Assembly (NCBI GenBank): GCA_000431235.1
Contig: HF988734.1
Coordinates: 186,001 to 250,000, forward strand
Source of the DNA: Coprobacillus sp. CAG:698
GTDB taxonomy: Bacteria; Bacillota_I; Bacilli_A; ML615J-28; CAG-698
Reading direction: 5' to 3'
Length of the DNA: 64,000 nt
The notes beneath the pieces are model-generated. The model did not search any database. It worked only from the letters and a program-made list of their open reading frames with translations, and was not told where the DNA came from. Each line of letters opens with the position of its first letter. The first letter of the stretch is position 1. Of this stretch, positions 1 to 10,031 are shown one piece after another. Position numbers and translations under genes: made by a program.

Positions 1-740
1 CTGAAGGTAAGGCATTTGATATAGCTAACTTAAGAAGTTTAGTTAGAAAAGCACTAGAAGGGCATATTGATAAAGATTCACTTATTAAGTATTCACAAGA
101 TATATTAAGGGTTTTACCAGGAGATGTGCTTTCACTATTTTACATTAAATTTGCTAATCGTATAATTTATCCTAGTGATTATGAATATTATTTAAATCTT
201 CTTTTGAAAGAAGCAACACAAACAGAAATAGATGAAATAATAGATATAATAATAACTAATGCCAGATTTAGAGAAAAAGAACAGGTAATTAACATAATAA
301 ATAAGTTCTATAAAGGAAGAGAAGATAAACTTATAGAGCTAGAAAAAGCTTTAAAACAAAGAACGAAAGAAATAGATTTATTTAGTGATATACCTAGAGA
401 TATATTTATTTGTCATTCTTCACTAGATAAAGATAAAGTAAATGAAATATTAAAGACGTTAGAAGAAGATGGAAATACATGCTGGATATCATCACGTAAT
501 ATTCCATGGGATAGTGATAACTATTGGTTAAATATTGAAAAAGCAATAAAATCATGTAATATCTTCTTATGCTTAAATAGTGTAAATACAATGCAAAGCA
601 ATGACTGCAGACGTGAAGTAGAAATAGCGAGCACTTTAAACAAGAAAAGAATAGAGTATAAGTTAGATGAATCTAGAGATATAACATTATTTAAACAGTT
701 CTTTACAGGACAATGGTATCAATACAATGCAAAGCAATGA
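1..740 (+). CDS. TIR-domain protein, 5' partial and 3' frameshifted
   Basis: The reading frame is open from base 3 with no start codon before the window edge; the first in-window start, GTG at 126, has no ribosome site, so the gene very likely begins upstream. The last ~115 residues (from about base 389) look like a bacterial TIR domain: DIFICHSSLDK at the first strand, the WISSRNIP box-2-like loop, and CRREVEIA, which carries the glutamate expected in NADase-type TIRs. The frame ends early because a 136-base diverged duplication shifts it. After the second copy the same protein continues in frame 1 (727-1092 and 1120-3393). I read 1-3393 as one ancestral TIR-coiled-coil-DUF6273 gene, now broken. 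TIR family assignment is by motif only. Confidence 0.65.
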   Translation, partial: EGKAFDIANLRSLVRKALEGHIDKDSLIKYSQDILRVLPGDVLSLFYIKFANRIIYPSDYEYYLNLLLKEATQTEIDEIIDIIITNARFREKEQVINIINKFYKGREDKLIELEKALKQRTKEIDLFSDIPRDIFICHSSLDKDKVNEILKTLEEDGNTCWISSRNIPWDSDNYWLNIEKAIKSCNIFLCLNSVNTMQSNDCRREVEIASTLNKKRIEYKLDESRDITLFKQFFTGQWYQYNAKQ

Positions 741-852
741 TTGCAGACGTGAAGTAGAAATAGCAAGCAGTCTAAACAAGAAAAGAATCGAATATAAGTT
801 AGATGATGCTAGAGATATAACATTATTTAAAAACTTCTTTACAGGACAGTGG
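585..852 (+). repeat. Diverged direct duplication, 136-base offset, inside the TIR gene
   Basis: Bases 585-716 recur at 721-852. The copies differ by roughly a tenth of positions, and most changes are silent or conservative (STLNKK/SSLNKK, DESRD/DDARD, KQFF/KNFF). The offset of 136 is not a multiple of three, so the reading frame shifts. The coding-style divergence suggests the two copies evolved in separate functional genes before being joined. Confidence 0.9.
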
Positions 853-1092
853 ATAACAAATATTAATGACTTATTAGATAAAGTATATGACTTAAAACAC
901 AAAGAAACAAAGTTAAAAGAAGAAGCTAAAAAGCTCTTAAAAAGCAAAGAATATGAAAAAGCCAAAGAAGTATTTTTAGAAGTAAATGATGATGAAGCAA
1001 AAAAATATATAGTGTTATGTAATACTTTAATTTCCTCAACAAAGTTAATGAAAAATAGCATGTATGAAGAAGCTAAAGCAAAACTATTATAA
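727..1092 (+). pseudogene. Second TIR C-terminal copy plus linker, fragment
   Basis: The frame encodes the second copy of the TIR C-terminus (CRREVEIASSLNKK to FTGQW), then a Lys/Glu-rich helical stretch (LKHKETKLKEEAKKLLKSKE). It stops at TAA 1090-1092. The ATG at 727 lies inside TIR-coding sequence and has no ribosome site, so it is unlikely to start a real protein. Downstream, the same frame reopens at once and runs to 3393. The TAA is therefore best explained as a second disabling mutation, though a sequencing or assembly error cannot be ruled out. Confidence 0.6.
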
Positions 1093-1119
1093 ATAGATGA
1101 TATAATCTATACCAAAGAT

Positions 1120-3393
1120 TTGCTTGAGGAATGTAGCCACAAGATATCTTTAAATAGTACCATTAATTATGAAGTAAATAATAATATAAAGGAAGAAACA
1201 ACTACCAGAGAAGAAACAAATAAAAATGACATATTAAAAAAAGCAAAGTTTTTGCTCAATCAAACAAAAGATTATCAAGAAGCTGAAAAGATACTATTTG
1301 AAGAAATAGCATATAATGAGAATAATTTTGAATTATGGTATTATTATCTATATGCAATAACAAAAGGCTTAAAAGATAATAACCATAAAAATATTAATTT
1401 GGCATTTGAAAATTTAAAGAAATTAGTACCTAATGAAAGAAAAAAAGATATTCAAGATTTAGATAATAGATTAAATCCAGTTACAATAAAACGATTAGAA
1501 GAAGAGAAGGAAAGGAAAATAGAAGAAGAAAGAGAAAAAGTACAAAAAGAATATGACGCAAAAATAGAAAAAGAACAAGAAAAACTAAATATAATAAAAC
1601 TTAAAGTAAAACAAATTGATGAAGAAACTGATAATAAGATAAATAATCATCATAAAATTCTTATGAATGCAATTGATGAATTTAAGAAAAAGAATATAAT
1701 TAGTAAAACAAGTAAAACTGATTTTATTTACTTTGGGTCATATCCTCAAACATTAAAAAATGCCAATGTGAAAATAATTAGTAAAGAAACTGATGAAAGA
1801 GGATATTATTCAGGAAGTGATGGAAGTAAGTATCAATTGGTAAACAAAGGTTTATTTAAAAAGTTCTATTACAAAGTAGAGCCTATTAGATGGCTAATTG
1901 TTAAACATGATAAAGAAAGTATGTTTGTTATTAGTGATATGATAATTGACAACCATATATATGATAATTATACGTATAATTATGAAGAATCAGAAATAAG
2001 ATCATGGCTTAATAAAGAATTTTATAACAAAGCCTTTACTGATAAGGAAAAGAAAATTATACAAACAACTTTAGTTGATAATTCTCTTACATCAACATGT
2101 GAAATAAATAACCCATATATATGTAGTAATACAATTGATAAAATATTCTTATTAAGTACTGAAGAAGTGACTAGCTCAGCATATGGATTTTCTAAAAACA
2201 AATTACCTTGTAAGAAAGTAACAGATTATGCTAAAGAGTTAGGGGCAATAGAAATAATGGGTCAAGGAAATTATTATCTTCGTTCCTCAAAAAAATATAA
2301 AGATACATATAATGTTTGTATGGTTACCTCAGATAAGTCACTTAGTGCTACGTTAATAAATAGTTCTTTTGTAGGTACAGTTCCAGCAATGCTTCTATCA
2401 TTAAGTCTAGATACAAATGTTTGTAAAGAACGCTGTGTAAAAGAATTAAATAGTGATAAAGAATTAGAAGCGCTAAGAGAAGAAAAGAATAAGCTTTTAA
2501 AAAATCAAACATTAGTAAAAGATATGATAACAAAGCTAGAAGCAGAAAAGAAAGAAACTCTACTAAAGTATATAGGATTAATAACTAGCTTAAAGAAAGA
2601 TACTATAAGTTTTGGTTCATATCCTCAAACAATAAAAGACAAAAATGTTACGATAACAACTACTTTCCCTGATAATAACGGTTATTATTTAGGTAGTGAT
2701 GGTGAATATTATGCTAAGCTAATAGCTAATCCTCATATCAAAAATGAGAAGTATTACTATTCAAATAATGAAGAAATAATAAGTGGGAAAGAATATTATT
2801 TCAAAGTTGAACCAATTATCTTTAATAAAATTCACGGGACAAATAAGGATTTCTATTTGTCATCAAAAATAATTGAAACAATGGCTTATCAGGATGTATA
2901 TTATCAAGATGGAAATAAATATTATGTAAAAACAGGAGTAGCAGCAAATAATTATGAGTATAGTAAAGCTAGAAAAGTGTTAAACAATGACTTTTTATAC
3001 AAAGCCTTTACCCAAACTCAAAGAGATTTGCTTGAAAAAACTTATGTTGATAATAGTGCTGAATCAACTGGTGAGTCTGAAAATATACATGCCTGCCCTT
3101 CCACATATGATTATGTATTTTTGCCAAGTATAGAAGAAATGACTTTGAGATCTAATGGATTTAAAGCTAAAAATGAAGAAGATAAAAATAGAGTTAAAGA
3201 AACAACAGATTATGCTAAGGCTAATGGAGCTTATTTACGTAGTGGTTATCAAAACTATTTCTTGAGATCACCAGATTCATGGCTTACAAGTTTTGTGAAA
3301 ACTGTAACTACTAACGGTAAAATTATAGGCAATGATTTTAGCTATCCACATAATGGTATATGCGTAGGAATTGTTTTAAAGCAATCTAAATAG
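1120..3393 (+). CDS. Coiled-coil protein with two DUF6273-like domains (3' part of the TIR gene)
   Basis: The 757-residue frame starts at a TTG with no ribosome site and is in phase with 727-1092, separated by one stop codon. Its order is a short TPR-like or helical start, a charged coiled coil (about residues 125-185, rich in EEEKERKIEEE-type sequence), a first DUF6273-like domain (about 200-445) and a second (about 480-757). Each domain opens with FGSYPQT, has a KVEPI strand, and ends near YYLRSS or YFLRSP, which are hallmarks of this family. DUF6273 has no settled function. Fusion to TIR suggests a sensor/effector architecture, but this is inference. Probably not expressed unless an upstream lesion is an artefact. 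Confidence 0.65.
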   Translation: MLEECSHKISLNSTINYEVNNNIKEETTTREETNKNDILKKAKFLLNQTKDYQEAEKILFEEIAYNENNFELWYYYLYAITKGLKDNNHKNINLAFENLKKLVPNERKKDIQDLDNRLNPVTIKRLEEEKERKIEEEREKVQKEYDAKIEKEQEKLNIIKLKVKQIDEETDNKINNHHKILMNAIDEFKKKNIISKTSKTDFIYFGSYPQTLKNANVKIISKETDERGYYSGSDGSKYQLVNKGLFKKFYYKVEPIRWLIVKHDKESMFVISDMIIDNHIYDNYTYNYEESEIRSWLNKEFYNKAFTDKEKKIIQTTLVDNSLTSTCEINNPYICSNTIDKIFLLSTEEVTSSAYGFSKNKLPCKKVTDYAKELGAIEIMGQGNYYLRSSKKYKDTYNVCMVTSDKSLSATLINSSFVGTVPAMLLSLSLDTNVCKERCVKELNSDKELEALREEKNKLLKNQTLVKDMITKLEAEKKETLLKYIGLITSLKKDTISFGSYPQTIKDKNVTITTTFPDNNGYYLGSDGEYYAKLIANPHIKNEKYYYSNNEEIISGKEYYFKVEPIIFNKIHGTNKDFYLSSKIIETMAYQDVYYQDGNKYYVKTGVAANNYEYSKARKVLNNDFLYKAFTQTQRDLLEKTYVDNSAESTGESENIHACPSTYDYVFLPSIEEMTLRSNGFKAKNEEDKNRVKETTDYAKANGAYLRSGYQNYFLRSPDSWLTSFVKTVTTNGKIIGNDFSYPHNGICVGIVLKQSK

Positions 3394-3429
3394 ACAAGTA
3401 GCAATAAAAAGCACAACTTGTCTTTTTGT
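3392..3429 (+). terminator. Intrinsic terminator after the DUF6273 gene
   Basis: AGACAAGT at 3392-3399 pairs with ACTTGTCT at 3416-3423, followed by a T-rich tract. Confidence 0.7.
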
Positions 3430-3564
3430 TTGCTATTTAGATAAATAATATAACTATATAAGGATTAATATGTACTTAAAGATGCATAAGTTAGATAGGT
3501 TCCAAGATTTAATTTTCATTAACTAACAATTTATCCCAATATGTTATAAGTTATAACAAATAAA

Positions 3565-3593
3565 TTGAAAAATTCCTTTAAAAGTGCTATAAT
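3565..3593 (+). promoter_or_regulatory. Sigma-A promoter for the MBG/GLUG lipoprotein gene
   Basis: TTGAAA (3565-3570), a 17-base spacer and TATAAT (3588-3593), 33 bases before the chosen start codon. The preceding ~135 bases hold nothing else that I recognise. Confidence 0.7.
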
Positions 3594-3626
3594 AAATAAT
3601 CAAATGAATTGATTTGGAGGATGAAT

Positions 3627-6600
3627 ATGAAGTCTATATTTAAATTAATATATATGGTTGCAATAGTTTTTTTAACTTGTCTTTTCTTTATTTCTTGTAA
3701 AGAAATAGATAAAAACATTAGTAGCATAGAAATTAGTAATCTTGAAGAAGTTAGTATATTAAAACTTAATAATTTTAAGTATTCAGATATAGAGTTAACT
3801 GTTAAATATGAAAATGGTGAAGATGAAATAATTAATCTTTCAAGTTCGATGATGACAAAAGAAGATGCTTTAAAATTTAAACAAGTAGGTAAGCATGAAG
3901 TATATATTTACTATAAAGATATGAGCATAAAGTATAACTTTGAAATAATAGCAAGTTCAAATGATTTCGATAATGTTATTTTCACTCTTGATGAAACATC
4001 ATTTATATATTCAGGTATGCCATGTAAACCTAATGTCATTGTAAGCGGTAAGGATTTAACTCTAGATGAAGACTATTCGGTTGAATATATTAATAATATA
4101 AATGCTGGTACTGGAGTAGTTATTATAAAAGGCATTAATGATTATAAAGGCGAAAAAGTTTTAACATTTACAATTGATAAGAAAACTTTGATTATCAAAG
4201 CTAATAACATAACAATTAGTGGTAATGAAAAACCAGTATTTACAGTATCATATAATGGATTTGTTTATACAGATGATGAGAATTCACTAATGGGAACTTT
4301 AAAAATTACTTGTGATTATGATGATAGTATTAGTGGAAATTATGAAATTAATGCAAGTGGTTATACAAGTAATAATTATAATATTATTTATGAAAAAGGA
4401 ACTTTAAGTGTAAATAACATTTATCTCGATAAAGCCGTTATTGAATTAGAATATTTATCGCATGCGTACACAGGACGTGAACTAAAACCTGATTGCTTAA
4501 TTACAATTGATGGCCAAACAGTTAGTAGTTATAATTATGAAATCATATATGAAAATAATAAAGATGCTGGAATAGCAAAAGTTGTGATTGTTGGTAAAAA
4601 CTTATACTATGGAAGAATTGAAAAAGAATTCACTATTACAAAAGTGAATTTGGAAATATCAATAAACAATGAAGAAATAAAGTATTTAGACTTAATACCT
4701 AATTATAAGATAAACTATATAGGATTTGTAAATTTAGATAATGAATCTTCTTTAGATGGAAAATTAAATATTGAGTGTTCTTATGATGGAACAGAAATAG
4801 GTTCTTATCCTCTTATCTTGAGTGGATTAACTTCTAACAATTATAATATTATTTATAAAAATGGACTATTAAAAGTTAATAGTAGAGAAATTGATAGCGT
4901 AACTATTGAATATGAAGAAATAACTTATGCAGGAAAATATTTAACACCTGAGATCAAATGCTTAGTAAATAAAAATGAGTTAGTGCTTGGCAAAGATTTT
5001 GTAGTCAAATACGAAAATAACTTAAACTCAGGGAAAGCAGTAGTATACATTTCTGGTCAGGGTAACTTTAAAGGAACGATAACAAAAACATTTACCATAA
5101 ATAAAGCCAAACTTAATATTAAAGTAACTAATATGACTATTGATTATGGTGATGATTATCCAGAGTTTGGTTATATTGCAAAAGGATTTCAAAATGAAGA
5201 TAATATCTTAAGTTTATCAGGAACATTATTATTTAATACTACTTATAAAAATAATAGTAAGATAGGTGTTTATGATGTTTATGCTTATGGCGTACAATCA
5301 GATAATTATCTTATATCATTTGAAAAAGGATTATTAACTGTAAATAGTAAAGAAATTATCGAAGAAAATATAATCTTAGATAATACTTCATTTACTTATA
5401 CGGGAAGAGAAATCAATCCAATTGTCAAGGTGAATGTAAACAAAACTTTAGGGCTAAACACTGATTACAAAATCGAAATACAAGATAATTTATTTGCTGG
5501 AACAGGTAAAGTAATTGTAACAGGAATAGGTAATTACTCTGGAATAGTTACCAAACAATTTACAATTGCTCCAAAAGACTTACATATAGTGATAAATGGA
5601 TTCAACATAAAGTATGGTGATGAATTAGCAAGTTATGATGTTTCTTATAATGGATTTGTAAATGGTGAAGATCTTGCAAACCTAGAAGGTAATTTACTAA
5701 TCACTACTGATTATAAGAAATTTAGTAATGTGGGTACATACTTAATCGAAGGTACCGGATTAACATCTAACAATTATAAGATTATATATGATTGTGGGAA
5801 AATAAATGTTTCTCCACAGAATTTAAGCAATGTAACGTATAGTATCGAGAGTAAAGACTATGTATATAATGCTGAAGCAATTAAACCAGAATTAACACTA
5901 TCATATATGCTTATAAAACTTAAAGAAAATACTGACTATACTATTTCTCTTTTAAATAATATAAATTATGGCAAGGCAACGTTAGAAATTAATGGTATAA
6001 ATAATTATACAGGAACCATCAAAGATACTTTTATAATACAAAAGAGAAATATAACTATAAAATCAAATGATTATAGTTTAAAATATCTAGAAGAAGTTGA
6101 AAAATACGATTGTATTATTACAAATCTTCCTGATGCATATAATCAAGATTTAGTAAAAACAGAATTAGTTTTCTCAACAACTTATGAAAAAGGTAAAAAA
6201 ATAGGTAACTATGAATTAATAGTTTCTGGATTTGCTCAAGATAACTTTAATGTAACTTATGAAAAAGGAATTATAACTTTAGCATACACAGATAAATTTA
6301 ATGGTGAAGGTACACTAGATAATCCATACATTTTATCAAATGTTAATGATATAATGGGATTGAGTGAAAAAGTGTTATCAGGTGAAAAGTATAAAAATAA
6401 ATATTTTATTTTATCTAATGATATTGATTTTTCAGGATATTCACTTACACCAATAGGTGATAAAGATCATTACTTCCAAGGTTATTTTAATGGCAAAGGA
6501 AGGGAAATAAAGAACTTTAGTATTACAGGTTCTAAGTCATCTTATATTGGTTTATTTGCTAATGTAGTTGATGGTGAAATTACAAACTTAGGATTAAATA

Positions 6601-8627
6601 ATATCGTAATTTCAAACAACAATTGTGCTAATTTGGGTGCCCTTGTTGGATTTATTAAAAATGGCATCATCAAGAATGCATATGTAAAAAATGCAAATTT
6701 AAGCAATAATACTAATGCAGTAATTGGTTCAATTTGTGGTTATTTAGTGAATTCAAAAATATACAATGCATATTTTGTTTCTACTTTAAATATAACTGGT
6801 GGATTTGTAACTATAGGTTCAATAGCTGGTAAAATAGAAAACTCTATAATTGACTCATCTTATGGTTGCATAAATGCTGATATAAATATTGAAGATGGAA
6901 GTTTTAGTGGTATTACTTCTGCTACTAATGAATCTAGTATTACAAATACGTTTATTGATGGTAATATTAATGTTACATCGGATAAAGCTAAAATAAATGA
7001 AATATCTGAAGGAATTAAAGGAACATATGTAAGAAGCGTTAATTTACTTAATACTTTAACAATAACAAAGAATGAAGAAAAGATTAGTATAAAACTAGTA
7101 AAGAGCCTAAGTGAAGTTGTGTCAATATTTAAGAAAAATATAGACATTAATGATTGGGTGATATTTGATGATAAACTTCCTCAACTTACATTTGAGGAAA
7201 ATGATGGTGTAAAACTAATTAATAAGCCTCAAAGTTTAAAGAAGGAATATGATGGTTTAAGTGCAAGTTACTTTGGGTTTACATTAGACAAATCATATAT
7301 TAACGTAGGAACTTACGAAGCTATTTTGAAACTAAAGGAAGGATTTATGTGGTCTGATGGTACTACTGATGATATTACAATATCATTAGAGATAACTAAA
7401 AAGAACCTCTATATCAATATTAATAGCTTACATATACATGTAGGTGATAATTATGACTTAACATTTGCTTCATATGGATTAGTAAAAAGTGATGAAAACT
7501 TACTTGATGAAATTACTTTGATTTGTGATTATAATTTAAATTCAGGAATATTCTTAATTAATATGCTTCCAGTTGAGTTAGATAATTATAATGTTATAAT
7601 TAGAGAAGGATATTTGTACGTGAGTGAAAATGGATACAACGATTGGTCAGTTTGGGATGGAAATATTTCTGATGCTACTTTGGAAGGAAGTGGTACAAGT
7701 TTAGATCCATATGTAATTGATTCAGCTGCAAAATTAGCTTCACTAGTGTTCAAAACAAAAAATGGTGAACCAACAAATTATTACTATGAATTACGTACAA
7801 ACATTGATTTAAATTATAATGAATGGGAACCAATTGCTGATGGGAATGATTTGTATAGTTTTGAGGGCTATTTTAATGGTAATGGCTATGTAATTAAAAA
7901 TTTGAAGATAACGAAAAATCATCGTTATGTTGGTTTATTTGGCTGTACAACAAATGCTCAAATTGAATCTTTACGTTTGGAAAACGTTGATATCGACTTA
8001 AACACATATGTAGAGGCGTATATAGGTAGTTTAATTGGGTACTCAGAATCTACACAAGTTTCGAAGGTAAGTAGTGAGGGCCAAATAAAAGTAAATGTTT
8101 TATGTTCTTATAATATAATATGTGGTGGATTAATAGGTTATCAAACTATGCAAACTACACTTTCTAATGTATATAGTGAAGTAAATATTTCTATCACAAA
8201 TAGCGATGAACAGTCATCACAATCTCCATTTAATGTTGGTGGAATAGCAGGATATTTACAAGATGGAAGTATCCTTACATGCTATGCAATAGGGGATATT
8301 AAAATACAAAATCTTAACGCAAGAACATACGTTGGTGGAATTATTGGCTATGGTAATAAAGGTCAAATCACGAATGCAATTTCCTATATGAATATTGATT
8401 TAAAAGGTAAACTATACTATATTGATTATATAATAGGAGGACAACAACAAGTTACAAGTACAAACATTGTTGCACTTAATGAAAATAAAGTAATTGTAAA
8501 TGATACTACAGTTGTTATATCTTTGGGAACATTATATAGTAGTGTTGAACTTGAAACGTTTGTTCTAGAAAACTTTGATGACCACATTTGGGATATCGAT
8601 GACTATCTATATCCAACCTTACATTAA
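3627..8627 (+). CDS. Giant surface lipoprotein with MBG-type and GLUG repeats
   Basis: The start ATG at 3627 sits 6 bases after GGAGG; ATG 3621 abuts the ribosome site and TTG 3609 lies before it. The N-terminus is a lipoprotein signal ending FFIS-Cys. Five tandem units of about 155 residues follow (about residues 110-885). Each pairs a YTG..i.P domain (DY.v.Y.nN..aG...i.G...y.G) with an MBG-type domain ending SNNYNIIYEKG-like. Two GLUG regions follow (about 890-1180 and 1340-1660; typical strings IGLFANV, LGALVGF, GGIIGYG), separated by another MBG-like unit. These folds are common in cell-surface adhesins. There is no LPXTG or other wall anchor, so attachment is by the lipid. Likely role is adhesion or surface display; the ligand is unknown. 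Confidence 0.8.
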   Translation: MKSIFKLIYMVAIVFLTCLFFISCKEIDKNISSIEISNLEEVSILKLNNFKYSDIELTVKYENGEDEIINLSSSMMTKEDALKFKQVGKHEVYIYYKDMSIKYNFEIIASSNDFDNVIFTLDETSFIYSGMPCKPNVIVSGKDLTLDEDYSVEYINNINAGTGVVIIKGINDYKGEKVLTFTIDKKTLIIKANNITISGNEKPVFTVSYNGFVYTDDENSLMGTLKITCDYDDSISGNYEINASGYTSNNYNIIYEKGTLSVNNIYLDKAVIELEYLSHAYTGRELKPDCLITIDGQTVSSYNYEIIYENNKDAGIAKVVIVGKNLYYGRIEKEFTITKVNLEISINNEEIKYLDLIPNYKINYIGFVNLDNESSLDGKLNIECSYDGTEIGSYPLILSGLTSNNYNIIYKNGLLKVNSREIDSVTIEYEEITYAGKYLTPEIKCLVNKNELVLGKDFVVKYENNLNSGKAVVYISGQGNFKGTITKTFTINKAKLNIKVTNMTIDYGDDYPEFGYIAKGFQNEDNILSLSGTLLFNTTYKNNSKIGVYDVYAYGVQSDNYLISFEKGLLTVNSKEIIEENIILDNTSFTYTGREINPIVKVNVNKTLGLNTDYKIEIQDNLFAGTGKVIVTGIGNYSGIVTKQFTIAPKDLHIVINGFNIKYGDELASYDVSYNGFVNGEDLANLEGNLLITTDYKKFSNVGTYLIEGTGLTSNNYKIIYDCGKINVSPQNLSNVTYSIESKDYVYNAEAIKPELTLSYMLIKLKENTDYTISLLNNINYGKATLEINGINNYTGTIKDTFIIQKRNITIKSNDYSLKYLEEVEKYDCIITNLPDAYNQDLVKTELVFSTTYEKGKKIGNYELIVSGFAQDNFNVTYEKGIITLAYTDKFNGEGTLDNPYILSNVNDIMGLSEKVLSGEKYKNKYFILSNDIDFSGYSLTPIGDKDHYFQGYFNGKGREIKNFSITGSKSSYIGLFANVVDGEITNLGLNNIVISNNNCANLGALVGFIKNGIIKNAYVKNANLSNNTNAVIGSICGYLVNSKIYNAYFVSTLNITGGFVTIGSIAGKIENSIIDSSYGCINADINIEDGSFSGITSATNESSITNTFIDGNINVTSDKAKINEISEGIKGTYVRSVNLLNTLTITKNEEKISIKLVKSLSEVVSIFKKNIDINDWVIFDDKLPQLTFEENDGVKLINKPQSLKKEYDGLSASYFGFTLDKSYINVGTYEAILKLKEGFMWSDGTTDDITISLEITKKNLYININSLHIHVGDNYDLTFASYGLVKSDENLLDEITLICDYNLNSGIFLINMLPVELDNYNVIIREGYLYVSENGYNDWSVWDGNISDATLEGSGTSLDPYVIDSAAKLASLVFKTKNGEPTNYYYELRTNIDLNYNEWEPIADGNDLYSFEGYFNGNGYVIKNLKITKNHRYVGLFGCTTNAQIESLRLENVDIDLNTYVEAYIGSLIGYSESTQVSKVSSEGQIKVNVLCSYNIICGGLIGYQTMQTTLSNVYSEVNISITNSDEQSSQSPFNVGGIAGYLQDGSILTCYAIGDIKIQNLNARTYVGGIIGYGNKGQITNAISYMNIDLKGKLYYIDYIIGGQQQVTSTNIVALNENKVIVNDTTVVISLGTLYSSVELETFVLENFDDHIWDIDDYLYPTLH

Positions 8628-8635
8628 TTAATTAG

Positions 8636-8669
8636 CTCTAAGGGTTAAATGAAACTCTTAGAGTTTTTT
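8636..8669 (+). terminator. Terminator of the lipoprotein gene
   Basis: CTCTAAG (8636-8642) pairs with CTTAGAG (8657-8663) and is followed by six Ts. The apparent ATG of the next frame (8649) lies inside this hairpin. Confidence 0.75.
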
Positions 8670-9818
8670 ATTTATAAAGGAACTGGTAATACAGATAAAT
8701 TAGTAAAAGTAGAATCATTAGCAGGTACTAAAGTATATAACATAGATTATTCAGCAAATGGAGAACCAAACCTATACTTTGGATGGACAGTTTCATATGA
8801 TATGAAAAATATAACAACGCTTCTAAATGATGAGTATGAGATTAATTATACATATAATGCCAGTGGAATAAGGACATCAAAAGTAATAACAAAAAATGAT
8901 AATACTACATCAGTAAATTATTTCTTAGATGGAACGAATATCATTAAAGAAGTTAGAAGTGGACAAACAAATACTACTTTGCAGTATTTTTATGATTCAA
9001 ATAATGAAATAATAGGTTTTACATATAATAACATAAAATACTTGTATTTAAAGAATTTACAAAAAGATGTTATAGGAATTGTTGACAATAACAATAATGT
9101 TATGGTAAAATACTACTACAACGCATATGGGCAAATAGTTAATGTAGTAGATACATCAGGAATAAGTTTAAGTACAATCAATCAATTCAGATATAGAAGT
9201 TATTATCAAGATGATGAAACAGGATGGTACTATCTAAATAGCAGATATTATGATTCAAAATGTCATAGATTTATAACAATGGATGATATAGATTATCTTG
9301 GTGATAGTGAAAGTGTATTAAGTTATAACCTTTATAGTTATTGTGAGAATAATCCAGTAAATAATATTGATTTAGATGGTCATAAAAAAGTAAAACTGTC
9401 TTCAAAAGAAACTTTGATTTGGGGTATTGTCGGGTTAGTATTTAATTTACTTAAATATAGGAAAAATATTTTGAATATTTTTAAAAAATCAGAAGCTGAA
9501 ACAATAGTTAAAGTGCTAATGACATGTTTTGTTTATTTACCAGTTTCATCAATTATTGAAGTTGTATTAGGTTACATTAATGGTATTGCTGCTGCTATTT
9601 GTAGTCTTAGTTCTTTAATATTATATAAATTTATTTGTTTAGGATTGGAACACCCCCAAATGACTGCAGGTGGAATTGCTTTAAAAGTAGTATCTTTTGT
9701 GGTTTCAAGATTTTTGCCGAAATTATATGACTCGATAAAAATGATAATTTTTGGATTAACAGGAAAACGTTATTTTGTTGATTATAGGTTGTATGGTAAT
9801 ACGTTTTATAGTAAATAA
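8649..9818 (+). CDS. Orphan Rhs/YD-repeat C-terminal module with hydrophobic toxin-like tip
   Basis: Rhs homology begins at once (DYSANGEPN, YTYNASGIRTSK) and runs through the RHS-associated core (YYYNAYGQI, YRSYYQDDETGWYYLNSRYYD, NLYSYCENNPVNNIDLDGH). The first codons lie in the lipoprotein terminator and there is no ribosome site, so the long N-terminal part of the Rhs protein has been lost. After DLDGH comes a ~135-residue variable tip with three or four hydrophobic stretches, unlike the nuclease-like tip of the full-length Rhs protein at 21765. It may be a membrane-active toxin, but I recognise no family. Small putative immunity genes follow. Best read as a silent orphan cassette left by recombination. 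Confidence 0.75.
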   Translation: MKLLEFFIYKGTGNTDKLVKVESLAGTKVYNIDYSANGEPNLYFGWTVSYDMKNITTLLNDEYEINYTYNASGIRTSKVITKNDNTTSVNYFLDGTNIIKEVRSGQTNTTLQYFYDSNNEIIGFTYNNIKYLYLKNLQKDVIGIVDNNNNVMVKYYYNAYGQIVNVVDTSGISLSTINQFRYRSYYQDDETGWYYLNSRYYDSKCHRFITMDDIDYLGDSESVLSYNLYSYCENNPVNNIDLDGHKKVKLSSKETLIWGIVGLVFNLLKYRKNILNIFKKSEAETIVKVLMTCFVYLPVSSIIEVVLGYINGIAAAICSLSSLILYKFICLGLEHPQMTAGGIALKVVSFVVSRFLPKLYDSIKMIIFGLTGKRYFVDYRLYGNTFYSK

Positions 9819-9833
9819 GGTGGGTAATGACTT

Positions 9834-10031
9834 ATGATAAAAAATATCTTTATGTATCTTCTGGATTTAGTTCTTGAATGTGGTTTAGTAATATGGTTTT
9901 TATATAACGTAGGTTCTAATAAATATTTAATTATTCCTATAATTGCAGTTAGCATTCTTATTATTAGCACAATAATTTGCTTTATTAAAACAGTTTTTAT
10001 AGGAAGAAAATATTATATCTTCTATGTTTAA
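9834..10031 (+). CDS. Two-TM putative immunity protein, C-terminally truncated
   Basis: The start ATG at 9834 comes 16 bases after the orphan Rhs stop and follows GGTGGG. The 65 residues are two membrane helices ending FIKTVFIGRKYY. The frame runs off because a diverged 161-base duplication shifts it. The second copy (from about 10031) continues into a soluble domain that this copy lacks. Its place directly behind an Rhs tip, and its membrane nature facing a hydrophobic toxin, suggest an immunity role; no immunity family is recognised. Confidence 0.5.
   Translation: MIKNIFMYLLDLVLECGLVIWFLYNVGSNKYLIIPIIAVSILIISTIICFIKTVFIGRKYYIFYV

Noticed and set aside
1090..1092. TAA read through by an altered genetic code or recoding
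   Set aside because: TAA is used as the normal stop throughout the window and no recoding signal is visible, so a mutation or sequencing error is simpler.
8649..8680. ATG 8649 as a genuine start of an Rhs gene
   Set aside because: It lies inside a terminator hairpin with no ribosome site; Rhs homology begins within a few codons, so this is a truncated fragment.
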